A stretch of DNA of 64,000 bases from an uncultured Selenomonas sp. (lineage in GTDB: Bacteria > Bacillota > Negativicutes > Selenomonadales > Selenomonadaceae), in contig CAKPXP010000009.1 of the NCBI GenBank assembly GCA_934202005.1, positions 1 through 64,000 on the forward strand. The letters run 5' to 3'. The position numbers were made by a program, and so were the translations under genes. Below, in pieces: positions 8,027-16,155 of the stretch. The stretch's first letter is position 1. Every line of letters starts with the position of its first letter. The notes beneath the pieces were generated by a model. It saw nothing but the letters and a program-made list of their open reading frames with translations. It had not been told where the DNA came from and searched no databases.

Positions 8027-8076
8027 TTGACATCTCGGCCTAAATACACTATACTTCTATTAACAAATAATTGTTA
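8027..8076 (+). promoter_or_regulatory. Promoter and operator of the Fur/PerR gene
   Basis: TTGACA (8027-8032), 17 bases and TATACT (8050-8055) form a strong promoter. Immediately downstream, TAACAA-ATAA-TTGTTA (8061-8076) is a perfect inverted repeat, placed where a bound repressor would block transcription. Fur-family sites are A/T-rich palindromes of this kind, so autoregulation is likely. Confidence 0.75.
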
Positions 8077-8103
8077 TTATTGAATTGGAAAGAGGGTGGA
8101 AGC

Positions 8104-8544
8104 ATGCTTTCAGGTGCAGAGGTGACAGGGGTGCTGCGCAGCAAGGGGTTCAAGGCGACGCCGCAGCGTCTGGCAATCTACGACGCCCTTTCCCACACGA
8201 CGGCGCATCCGAACGCCGATATGCTTTACCGTGAACTCGTGCCGCATTATCCGACGATGAGTCTTGCGACGGTATACAAGACGCTCGATATTCTTTGCAC
8301 GGTCGGACTGGCACAGGAACTCAATGTCGGTGAGGAGTCGTTCCGCTACGATGCGAATGTCGAGAGCCATCCGCATGTACGCTGCCTGTCCTGCGGCCGC
8401 GTAGATGACGTGCCGGTACTCAACGACACGAACCTTCTCTCGCAGGCGGCGGTGTCGACGGGCTACGAGATCACCGGACGGCAGATCTACCTCTACGGCA
8501 TCTGCCCGGCCTGCAGTGAGAAACGGAAGAAAAAACTGCATTGA
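8104..8544 (+). CDS. Fur-family transcriptional regulator, PerR-like
   Basis: The 146-residue product is a Fur-family repressor. The N-terminal winged helix contains KATPQRLAIYDAL and TMSLATVYKTLDIL. Two zinc-binding pairs follow: HVRCLSCG and the C-terminal CPAC. HPHVRC with the preceding acidic residues fits the regulatory metal site. PerR (peroxide sensing) is favoured over Fur or Zur on overall pattern, but not decisively. The start is at ATG 8104, after GAGGGTGG. The frame is open from 8071, but that part would overlap the operator. Confidence 0.85.
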   Translation: MLSGAEVTGVLRSKGFKATPQRLAIYDALSHTTAHPNADMLYRELVPHYPTMSLATVYKTLDILCTVGLAQELNVGEESFRYDANVESHPHVRCLSCGRVDDVPVLNDTNLLSQAAVSTGYEITGRQIYLYGICPACSEKRKKKLH

Positions 8545-8666
8545 GGAAGTGCGGCAGGGGCTGAGGATCCTATGATTCCTTGGATGAGGTGCTGCTGGAG
8601 AACCGGGGCGTTCCAGCGCGTTGCACGGCAGGATGCCCCTTCCTCGCAGCCAGCGGCTACTGAAAA

Positions 8667-8712
8667 TGAAAGCCTGTACATGAGATTTCGATGCTCATGT
8701 ACAGGCTTTTTG
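8667..8712. terminator. Bidirectional terminator
   Basis: A 16-bp stem (AAAGCCTGTACATGAG at 8669-8684 with its complement at 8694-8709) has a nine-base loop, a T-run on the plus side and A residues on the other. It lies between the converging Fur-family gene and the FIST-GGDEF gene. Confidence 0.92.
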
Positions 8713-8723
8713 CTTTGCGGCTG

Positions 8724-10484
8724 TCATTCTTCCATCTGGAAGAGGTTGCCTTTGCCAGGGATGGCCTTGGCGAGGTAGAGCGCGCGATCTGCGCGCTGGA
8801 AGATGGTCTCTGTGCTGTCGGTTTCCCTGGCACTAGTGATGCCGATGCTCAGAGAGAGGGTGATCTCTTTGCCGCCGATGTCGTGCGGCTGTTTGACCTC
8901 GGCTTCGATGCGCTTGCCGATGCTGCTCGCGATGGGGGCTGTGGTGTTGGGCAGCACGATGAGGAATTCATCGCCGCCCCAGCGGCCGATGATGTCAGTT
9001 GCGCGCAGCAGGCGGCGCAGGATGTTGGCGATGGTCCTGAGCGCGATGTCACCTGTCGCGTGGCCGTAGCAGTCGTTGATGTGCTTGAAGTCGTCTAGGT
9101 CGAGCAGGAGGACGGTGAGAGGCTGGTGGATGGCACGCGTCTCGTTGAGGCAGGCGAGCAGCAGGCGCTCGGTCTCACCGCGGTTGCGCAGGCCCGTAAG
9201 GCTGTCGCGGCTTGCCTGGTACTGGAGCTTCTCGTTGAGTAGCGAGAGGTCGTGGCTCGTCGCCTCGATGAAGTGCGCCATGTGCGAGAGCGCCGCGGGG
9301 CGCTCGATAGTTTCGAGGCGCGGCAGGCGGCGTTTCCTGACCGCATCGTCCGGCGCGCCCTCGCGCATGGCAATAGTCAAGAGCGTCATGTTCGAGAGCA
9401 GGACGCTGCCGCCGTGGCGCACGAACTCGCCGTAGGCGTAGAAGCCGATGGCGGGCGCGAGCCCCTGGCAGCTCCGGAGCTCCTTGGGCGTGTCGCTGCC
9501 GAGGAGCATCTGGCGCGCGAGGCAGCTCGTAACGAAGAGCGCATCGGGGCAGAACTCGCGGATGAGCGGACGCGTCTCCTGCGTTTTCTCGAGGATGCGC
9601 ACGGGATCGCCGTAGGTGAGGTGCAGGACCTCGTCGAGATGGAAGTCGGCGCCGAACTTCACGGAGCCGTTCTCGTAGAGTGCCTGCGGATGGCGCAGCA
9701 GCGTCATGCCGTCGCGCTCTAAGGCAAAGGGGAACGTCAGCGCCTCGCGCAGGAAGTGCTCGCCCGCGTGGATGCCGAGGTAGCGCTCGTAGATCTCGCC
9801 CGCCGGCCGGTCATCAAGCGAGGTGAGCGTCGTTGGATCCGCGAGCCCCGTGACGGTCAGCGAGCAGCCGAGCGGCTGCCAGCCGAAGCTGATGTCTTCC
9901 TTGACGGAGAGATCCTCGCCGAGGAACGTCAGGCAGGCGATGCCCGCGCGGCAGTGACTGTCCCGCGTGTAGAGCGTCGAGCTTTCCGGGTGCAGGCCGT
10001 CATCGGTCAGCCCGCCGAAGATGGTGAGCGTGCGCGGCGCGGCGGAGAGCTCGCGCAGGAAGTCCCAGAGGTTGTAACCGCTACCTGTCGCGAGCAGGAA
10101 GAGGGCGCGCGCGTCCGGTGTCTCGTAGAGCTGGCGGCTCAGCGCGTGCGCAAAGGCGCCGGGGCGTTCCTCCGCCGCATCGAAGAGGGAAAGGCGGAGC
10201 TGCGCAGAGGTGAAGAAGGTAAAGGAAATCACGGTGCCGACGGGCGAGAGGCGTCCGTTATAGATGACGCGCGGCACGCGGCTGCCAAGGAGGATCGCGT
10301 CAGGGAAGGCACCGCCTGCCTCCAGGATGGTCCGTTCGATGGCTTGCTCGGTCCAGTTCGCGGAAAAGATGGTGATGAGTAGCGTGCGCGGCGCAACGCT
10401 GAGCGATGCTTGCGCATCCGCGGCCGCGCGGATAGCGGCCGACAGGGTGCGTTCGTTCTCAAGATAGAAAATCAGCTGTTTCAT
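8724..10484 (-). CDS. FIST sensor domain - GGDEF diguanylate cyclase
   Basis: A 586-residue cytosolic signalling protein. Residues of about 20-370 resemble FIST_N plus FIST_C, a sensory module thought to bind small ligands such as amino acids. A helical linker (about 390-420) leads to a GGDEF domain. The active-site motif is intact (GRWGGDEF, about residues 503-507) and the inhibitory I-site RATD stands exactly five residues before it, so an active, product-inhibited c-di-GMP synthase is expected. No membrane segment is seen. It ends at the shared terminator and follows a second GGDEF gene in the same direction, 119 bases downstream of it. Confidence 0.88.
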   Translation of the reverse strand: MKQLIFYLENERTLSAAIRAAADAQASLSVAPRTLLITIFSANWTEQAIERTILEAGGAFPDAILLGSRVPRVIYNGRLSPVGTVISFTFFTSAQLRLSLFDAAEERPGAFAHALSRQLYETPDARALFLLATGSGYNLWDFLRELSAAPRTLTIFGGLTDDGLHPESSTLYTRDSHCRAGIACLTFLGEDLSVKEDISFGWQPLGCSLTVTGLADPTTLTSLDDRPAGEIYERYLGIHAGEHFLREALTFPFALERDGMTLLRHPQALYENGSVKFGADFHLDEVLHLTYGDPVRILEKTQETRPLIREFCPDALFVTSCLARQMLLGSDTPKELRSCQGLAPAIGFYAYGEFVRHGGSVLLSNMTLLTIAMREGAPDDAVRKRRLPRLETIERPAALSHMAHFIEATSHDLSLLNEKLQYQASRDSLTGLRNRGETERLLLACLNETRAIHQPLTVLLLDLDDFKHINDCYGHATGDIALRTIANILRRLLRATDIIGRWGGDEFLIVLPNTTAPIASSIGKRIEAEVKQPHDIGGKEITLSLSIGITSARETDSTETIFQRADRALYLAKAIPGKGNLFQMEE

Positions 10485-10603
10485 GGTGTCCCCACATTCT
10501 TTCGATACTTGCTATTTCCCAATGTTTTCGTATTTTTATTGTAGCACTTGGGATACCGCTTTTCCAATAAAGGCGGAACGTTTTTTTATGAAGTAGGATG
10601 CTT

Positions 10604-12757
10604 TTATGATTTTGTCGTCTGGGCGTCATCCGGAAGCTCGTCCGCGATGGCCCAGCCGGTGCGTCCGTGCTGTTTGACATGGTAGAGCGCGCGGTCCGCT
10701 GCGGCGAAGAGCTGGTCGTAGTCAGTTGTCGCCTGCACTGTGACGGCGATGCCGATGCTCGCGGAGAGGGGCGGGCGCTGCGCCGCGCTCCAGGCCGCGT
10801 CCCTGGCGCTCGTCTCTTGATCGACGCGGCGCGCGGCGTCGTTGATGCGCGTCGCGACAGTGGGCAGGGAGGCGCGCGGCGCATTGACGAGCAGCAGCAG
10901 GAACTCATCGCCGCCGAACCTGCCGACGAGGTCCTGTGTGCGCACGATGGCGCGCAGCCCGGCGGCGAACGCGGCGAGCTGCGCATCGCCGAACTGGTGT
11001 CCGCAGCTGTCGTTGGCTTCCTTGAAGTGGTCGAGATCGGCGATGATGAGCGCGTGGCAGCGGCCGGGCGCGGGCGGGACGAGGAGGTGTTTCCGGATGA
11101 GGCTCTCTATGGCTGCCTTGTTGTAAACGCCGGTGAGAGCATCTGTCTCCGCCTGGTAGCGGTAGGTCGCTATGGCGCTCCTCTGCTGGGCCTCGAGCGC
11201 GCGGCGCTGGATGATCTTCTGCATGAAGATGATGATGGCGATGAGGAGCAGGAAGAGTCCCAAGAGCAGGCCAATCTGCAGGGGGTAGAAGGAAAGGAGA
11301 TAGCTGAGGCTGACCTTGCGCGGGGCGTTCGTCTCATGGCGCAGGAGGATGCGGCTCTTCACCTGCGGGTCGAGGCGCAGGATGGTCTTGTTGAGGATGG
11401 CCTGCAGCAGGCGCGGCTGATGGGCGGAGACACAAAGGCTCGTGCGGATGGTGATCTGTTTCTGCGACGGCGTGAGCTCCGGGTGAAGGATGAGGAGGCG
11501 TGTCGCCTGCAAGGCATCGAGCGGGCAGAGCGCGAGGTCGGCGCGGCGGTAGGTGACGGCGGAGAGGGCATGCTGGTCGTCGTTCGTCTCGTCGAGCTGC
11601 CAGCCGGGCATCTCCTGCGCGATGGCATGACGTAGCGCAGGCTGGACAGCCGCGATGGCGAGCCGCCCTCTCTCGGGAGGCTCTGTGTCTCTGCGGCTGA
11701 TGAGGACGAACGCCTGGGAGAAGAGCGGCATCGTGTAATAGGCATCCGTCGTGTCCGATTGACTTGTGTAGTAGACCGGCATGATATCTGCTGTGCCCGT
11801 GCTGATCATCAGCCGCGCGGCCTCGACGTCCCCGGCGGAGAGAAAGGTCACGCGGAGACCGCTGCCTTTTGCGACCGTCTCGATGAGCTCGCGGACAACG
11901 TCCTTTGTCTGGAGCGTCTCGGGCAGGACGACGCGCAGGGGCGGGAGGGACTCGATGAGCGCTGTCTCCTCCGAGGAAAAATGCAGCGTGAGGTGACTCG
12001 TCTTTGCGAGAAAATCGCGCGTGTAGTCCCCAGTGTACAGCGGATTTTCGCGCGTGAGCGCGGCGGCAGCGGCATCGAGGTCGCGGATGAGCGGCGCTTT
12101 CGCGCGCAGGCCGGCGATGGACATGGGCTTGGAATCGAAGGCGAGCAGGAAGGTCTCATCGCGCCGGTTGTTTGTCGCGGTGTCGATGAGCAGGTCGATG
12201 CTGCCGTTGGCAAGCGCCGTGCGGGCCGCGGCTGCGGTCGCGTAGGGGACGAGCTTGAGGGAGAGGCCGTTTTCCGCGCAGAAATTCTCGAAGGGCGCCG
12301 TGACCTCGGGGCGGTCTTCGAGCGTGCCGACACGCGTGCCGTCGAGCGTCCGGAGATCCTCCGCAGAGAAGCGATCCTCGCCCGGGCGGCTGTAAAGAGC
12401 GATGAGGTCGCGCAGCGCGAGCGGCTGCGTGGCGACGAAGGTATCTGCCGCATGGATGTGCGGCTCGACGGGCAGCACGAGGTCGATCTCACCCGTGAGG
12501 AGTTTTTCCATGGCCGTGTCCGCAGTCACGGGGACGGGCGTGATGTTCCAGTCCGTATATTTGGAGAGCTCGGTCAGGTAGGCGACCTGCTGTTGTGTGA
12601 TGACAGAGGAGAGCTCCGGCGCGATGTCCGGCTGGACGCAGCCGACGCGGACGGCGGCGTGCGCATCCTCCGCCCGGGTCGGTGCTGCCGCGGGGGCGGG
12701 CAGCAGGATGGCGAGCAGGGAGAGGGTGAGGCAGAGGAAAAATGTCTTGATGTTCAT
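10604..12757 (-). CDS. Periplasmic double solute-binding domain - TM - GGDEF diguanylate cyclase
   Basis: A 717-residue membrane receptor. Residues 1-27 are a signal peptide or anchor (MNIKTFFLCLTLSLLAILL). Two tandem SBP_bac_3-like domains follow (about 35-265 and 280-470). One membrane helix lies near 485-505 (LLLGLFLLLIAIIIF), and a C-terminal GGDEF domain has intact GRFGGDEF and an I-site RTQD five residues before it. It probably senses amino acids or similar solutes outside the membrane and makes c-di-GMP. Start 12757 follows AGGAGTCACC and gives the clean signal peptide; the frame is open to 12961. It lies upstream of the FIST-GGDEF gene. Confidence 0.88.
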   Translation of the reverse strand: MNIKTFFLCLTLSLLAILLPAPAAAPTRAEDAHAAVRVGCVQPDIAPELSSVITQQQVAYLTELSKYTDWNITPVPVTADTAMEKLLTGEIDLVLPVEPHIHAADTFVATQPLALRDLIALYSRPGEDRFSAEDLRTLDGTRVGTLEDRPEVTAPFENFCAENGLSLKLVPYATAAAARTALANGSIDLLIDTATNNRRDETFLLAFDSKPMSIAGLRAKAPLIRDLDAAAAALTRENPLYTGDYTRDFLAKTSHLTLHFSSEETALIESLPPLRVVLPETLQTKDVVRELIETVAKGSGLRVTFLSAGDVEAARLMISTGTADIMPVYYTSQSDTTDAYYTMPLFSQAFVLISRRDTEPPERGRLAIAAVQPALRHAIAQEMPGWQLDETNDDQHALSAVTYRRADLALCPLDALQATRLLILHPELTPSQKQITIRTSLCVSAHQPRLLQAILNKTILRLDPQVKSRILLRHETNAPRKVSLSYLLSFYPLQIGLLLGLFLLLIAIIIFMQKIIQRRALEAQQRSAIATYRYQAETDALTGVYNKAAIESLIRKHLLVPPAPGRCHALIIADLDHFKEANDSCGHQFGDAQLAAFAAGLRAIVRTQDLVGRFGGDEFLLLLVNAPRASLPTVATRINDAARRVDQETSARDAAWSAAQRPPLSASIGIAVTVQATTDYDQLFAAADRALYHVKQHGRTGWAIADELPDDAQTTKS

Positions 12758-12954
12758 GGTGACTCCTGAAAGGATGCGAGCGCATCCTCGTGTCGATCGA
12801 TCTGATGTGGGCAGGCGCTGGCGCGCCATTCCTGGCATATTCGTATATTCGCTGTCAGCGGCAAAAAAACTTGTCTGTTTTACAAAAAAATAGCAGAAAG
12901 TGTGGTACCGAGGGTGTTCTGCCTGTGGGTTGTGGACAGAATAATATAAAATGC

Positions 12955-12983
12955 TTGACAAAAAATACGAAAAAATCTATATT
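12955..12983 (+). promoter_or_regulatory. Promoter of fucO
   Basis: TTGACA (12955-12960), 17 A-rich bases and TATATT (12978-12983) stand 67 bases before the fucO start. The rest of the 12758-13049 intergenic region is A/T-rich and holds no gene that I can support. Confidence 0.8.
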
Positions 12984-13049
12984 AAGAAATAAGAAAACAC
13001 AGGAAAACAAAAGGATGCACAGACAGGCGACAATGAGGAGGGACTATTC

Positions 13050-14201
13050 ATGGCAAATCGTATCATACTCAATGAGACATCGTATTTCGGTGCAGGTGCC
13101 ATCCGCGAAATCGTGCCGGAGGTGCGCGGCCGCGGCGCGAAGAAGGTGCTCGTCGTGACGGACAGCGCGCTCATGAAGGCGCAGGTCGCGACGAAGGTCA
13201 CGCAGGTGCTCGATGAGGGCGGCGTGGCGTACGAGATCTATGACAAGATCAAGCCGAACCCGACCATCGAGAACGTGCAGGAGGGCGTCGCGGCCTGCAA
13301 GGCGGCGGGGGCGGACATCATCGTCGCCATCGGCGGCGGCTCCGCCATCGATACGAGCAAGGCCATCGCCATCATCATGACGAATCCGGAGTTCGCCGAT
13401 GTGCGCAGCCTCGAGGGCGCGTCGCCGACGAAGCACAAGGCGCTCCCCATCATCGCTGTCTCGACGACGAGCGGCACGGCGGCCGAAGTCACGATCAACT
13501 ACGTCATCACGGACACCGAGCGTCACCGCAAATTCGTCTGCGCCGACCCGCACGATATCCCCGTCGTCGCCATCGTCGATGAGGATATGGTCATGTCGAT
13601 GCCGCCGAAGCTCTGCGCCTCGACGGGCATGGACGCGCTCGTGCACGCCATCGAGGGCTTCATCACGAAGGGCGCCTGGGAGCTCACGGATATGATGCAC
13701 ATCAAGGCCATCGAGATCATCGCGAAGAACCTGCGCGCCTCCGTCAAGGGCGACCGGACGGCGCGCGGCAACATGGCGCTCGGCCAGTACATCGCGGGCA
13801 TGGGCTTCTCGAACGTCGGGCTCGGCATCGACCACTCGATGGCGCACCCGCTCTCCGCTGTCTATGACATTCCGCACGGCATGGCCTGCGCGATCCTGCT
13901 CGCGCCCGTGTTGAAATTCAACGCGCCCGCGACGGGCGAGCGCTATCGCGCGATTGCCGCGGCGATGGGCGTCCCCGGCACGGAGACGATGACGCAGGCG
14001 GCGTATCAGCAGGCCGCGATCGACGCGGTGCAGCAGCTCGCGGACGATGTCGGCATCCCGCGCCGTCTCGCAGAGCTCGGCGTCAAGCAGGAGGACATCC
14101 CGTTCCTCGCGCAGTCGGCGATGGCGGACGCCTGCACGCCGGGCAACCCGCGCGACGTCACGCAGGAGGCCATCGAGGAGATTTATCGCTCGATTTATTA
14201 A
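13050..14201 (+). CDS. fucO: Iron-containing alcohol dehydrogenase, lactaldehyde reductase type
   Basis: The 383-residue protein has exactly the length of E. coli FucO and matches it along its length (MANRIILNETSYFG, NNPEFADVRSLEG-like and TTSGTAAEVTINYVITD segments). FucO reduces L-lactaldehyde to propanediol with NADH in fucose/rhamnose breakdown. GGGSAIDTSKAI is the nucleotide-binding loop. The metal ligands are seen as D and H in GMDALVHAIEG, H in DHSMAHPL and H in IPHGMA. No fuc or rha genes are nearby, so the physiological alcohol is uncertain. It has its own promoter and terminator. Confidence 0.85.
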   Translation: MANRIILNETSYFGAGAIREIVPEVRGRGAKKVLVVTDSALMKAQVATKVTQVLDEGGVAYEIYDKIKPNPTIENVQEGVAACKAAGADIIVAIGGGSAIDTSKAIAIIMTNPEFADVRSLEGASPTKHKALPIIAVSTTSGTAAEVTINYVITDTERHRKFVCADPHDIPVVAIVDEDMVMSMPPKLCASTGMDALVHAIEGFITKGAWELTDMMHIKAIEIIAKNLRASVKGDRTARGNMALGQYIAGMGFSNVGLGIDHSMAHPLSAVYDIPHGMACAILLAPVLKFNAPATGERYRAIAAAMGVPGTETMTQAAYQQAAIDAVQQLADDVGIPRRLAELGVKQEDIPFLAQSAMADACTPGNPRDVTQEAIEEIYRSIY

Positions 14202-14202
14202 G

Positions 14203-14399
14203 TTATCCCCACAGTTATCCACAGCGTGGGGATAACTGTGCATAAAATGATGAGGCTGTGCAGAAACTCGGCACTTTCCGGGCTGAGTTATGCACAGCCT
14301 TTTTGACGCTTCAGGGGGAAATCCGTCGCAACACTAGGAGAGAAGGCCTGTATTCTCTGTATTTTACAGGGGTGCAGGGGCAGTGCGGCTTGTGGATAA
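14203..14399. promoter_or_regulatory. Cluster of six DnaA-box-like 9-mers
   Basis: Within 197 bases the following occur: TTATCCCCA (14203), TTATCCACA (14215, exact consensus), TGGGGATAA (14227), TGTGCATAA (14237), TTATGCACA (14288) and TGTGGATAA (14391, exact consensus on the minus strand). Several lie in inverted pairs. No dnaA, dnaN or gidB gene is nearby, so a DnaA-titration or reactivation site is more likely than oriC. DnaA binding is inferred from the motif alone. Confidence 0.5.
14253..14305 (+). terminator. Terminator of fucO
   Basis: AGGCTGTGCA (14253-14262) pairs exactly with TGCACAGCCT (14291-14300), followed by TTTTTG. The long inner part can pair further. Two of the DnaA-like 9-mers overlap this hairpin. 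Confidence 0.75.
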
Positions 14400-14458
14400 C
14401 TTTGCGGCGCGTTGTGGGAGCTGGAAAGATAAAAAATCGCTGCGGCAGCGGAAAAAAC

Positions 14459-14525
14459 TTGCATGTATTTTGTATACATGATACAATAAAGATGAAAGGA
14501 AATTATCAAATGATAAATGATAATT
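14459..14525 (+). promoter_or_regulatory. Promoter of aspA with two perfect palindromes
   Basis: TTGCAT (14459-14464), 17 bases and TACAAT (14482-14487) form the promoter. CATGTAT-TTTGT-ATACATG (14462-14480) is a perfect inverted repeat that fills the spacer. AATTATCA-N9-TGATAATT (14501-14508 and 14518-14525) is a second perfect one in the untranslated leader. Both positions suit repressor binding; the regulators are unknown. Confidence 0.65.
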
Positions 14526-14548
14526 ATAGATAGAAAGGGGTGCGAATC

Positions 14549-15937
14549 ATGAGGAAGGAACATGATTTCCTCGGGGAGCTCGAGGTGCCGGATGAGGCTT
14601 ACTACGGCGTGCAGACGCTGCGCGCCAAGGAGAATTTCCAGATCACGGGGCAGACGATCGACCGCGACCTCGTTCAGGCGATGGCCGCAGTGAAAAAGGC
14701 GGCGGCGCTCGCAAACATGGAGACGGGGCGTCTCACGCCCCGCATCGGCGAGGCACTCGTGCGCGCGGCGGACGAGATCCTTGCGGGCAAGCTCCTCGAC
14801 CAGTTCCCGCTCGATCCGATCCAGGGCGGCGCGGGCACGTCGGTCAATATGAACATGAACGAGGTGCTCTCGAACCGCGCGCTCGAGCTGCTCGGCGAGC
14901 CGCGCGGCCGCTATGACATCATCTCGCCGAACAATCACGCGAACATGGCGCAGTCGACGAACGATGTATTCCCCACGGCTATCAAGGTCTGCCTGAGCCG
15001 CAAAGCGGCGCGGCTGCGCGCGGCGCTCGACCGTCTCGCAGCGGAGCTCGAGCGGAAGTCGGAGGCCTACAAGGACATCCTCAAGATGGGACGCACGCAT
15101 CTGCAGGACGCCGTGCCTATCACGCTCGGTCAGGAGATGGGCGCCTACGCGTCCGCCGTGCGGCGCGGCGTGCGGCGCATCGAGCGGGCACAGGAGAGCC
15201 TCCATGTCGTCAACATGGGCGGCACGGCCATCGGTACGGGACTCAACGCGGAGCCTGCGTACATCCCGCTCGTGAGCGAGAAGCTCTCGGAGGTTACGGG
15301 GGAGCGCTATGTGACGGCGGAGAACCTCATCGACGCGACGAACAATACGGATGTCTTCGCCGAGATGTCGGGCGCGCTCAAGGCGACGGCGCTCGTGCTC
15401 ATCAAGATGGCGAACGACTTCCGCCTCATGGCGAGCGGCCCGCGCTGCGGCCTGTCGGAACTCAAGCTGCCGAAGCGGCAGCCCGGTTCCTCCATCATGC
15501 CGGGCAAGGTCAATCCCGTGATCGCCGAGGTGCTCGATCAGGCGTGCTATCAGGCGATCGCGCATGATCTCGCGGTGACGCTCGGCGTGGAGAACGGCCA
15601 GTTCGAGCTCAACGTCATGGAGCCTGTGATCGCGCACAATCTCTTTGGTGCGCTGAACTGCCTCACGAACGGCGTCAACACCTTCGTCGACAAGCTGCTC
15701 GTCGATCTCGAGGCCGACGAGGTCAGCTGCAAGGCGTGGCTCGACCGCAGCGTCGGCGTCGTGACGGCGCTTTTGCCGCACATCGGCTACGAGCAGAGCG
15801 CCGCGCTCGCGAAGGAGGCCTATACGACGGGCAAGCCCATCCGCCAGGTCATCATGGAGCGTCATCTGCTCGAGAAGGAGCGCATGGAGCGCATCCTCTC
15901 GCCGCGCGCCATGACGACGCCTGGCATCGCGGAGTGA
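14549..15937 (+). CDS. aspA: Aspartate ammonia-lyase (aspartase)
   Basis: This enzyme converts aspartate to fumarate and ammonia, feeding fumarate respiration or succinate/propionate formation in anaerobes. The 462-residue product belongs to the fumarase/aspartase superfamily. The signature loop GSSIMPGKVNPV holds the catalytic serine. GRTHLQDAVPITLGQE and AGTSVNMNMNEV are typical of aspartases rather than fumarase C. ATG 14549 is chosen because AGAAAGGGG lies eight bases upstream; a GTG at 14540 is too close to that site. The gene has its own promoter and terminator. Confidence 0.9.
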   Translation: MRKEHDFLGELEVPDEAYYGVQTLRAKENFQITGQTIDRDLVQAMAAVKKAAALANMETGRLTPRIGEALVRAADEILAGKLLDQFPLDPIQGGAGTSVNMNMNEVLSNRALELLGEPRGRYDIISPNNHANMAQSTNDVFPTAIKVCLSRKAARLRAALDRLAAELERKSEAYKDILKMGRTHLQDAVPITLGQEMGAYASAVRRGVRRIERAQESLHVVNMGGTAIGTGLNAEPAYIPLVSEKLSEVTGERYVTAENLIDATNNTDVFAEMSGALKATALVLIKMANDFRLMASGPRCGLSELKLPKRQPGSSIMPGKVNPVIAEVLDQACYQAIAHDLAVTLGVENGQFELNVMEPVIAHNLFGALNCLTNGVNTFVDKLLVDLEADEVSCKAWLDRSVGVVTALLPHIGYEQSAALAKEAYTTGKPIRQVIMERHLLEKERMERILSPRAMTTPGIAE

Positions 15938-15965
15938 AAATGCAGGCAAAGGTGCTCATTGCATT

Positions 15966-16015
15966 GCGCGGCCCTTGCGCTGCCGTTGGACGGCAGGTGG
16001 GGCCGCGCTCTTTTT
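15966..16015 (+). terminator. Terminator of aspA
   Basis: GCGCGGCCC (15966-15974) pairs with GGGCCGCGC (16000-16008). The inner TGCCGT/ACGGCA also pairs, and CTCTTTTTG follows. Confidence 0.85.
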
Positions 16016-16155
16016 GTCTCGGCGGCCGGAGCAGCTGGGGAGCGGGCATTTGCTGCGCGCGGAGAGAAAATGGATGTGTGGGCGTGCTGTTTGTGATAGA
16101 ATGGAGATAATCAAGAAAACGCAGCCAATGGCTGCGGCAAAGGAAGGGTGCGCTT

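Noticed and set aside
14203..14399. Chromosome origin (oriC)
   Set aside because: DnaA-like boxes are present, but no dnaA, dnaN, rpmH or gidB gene is nearby and no extended unwinding region is visible; a secondary DnaA-binding locus is more plausible.
14288..15949. 553-codon minus-strand open frame opposite aspA
   Set aside because: Arg/His/Leu-rich antisense translation without motifs; aspA on the plus strand is certain.
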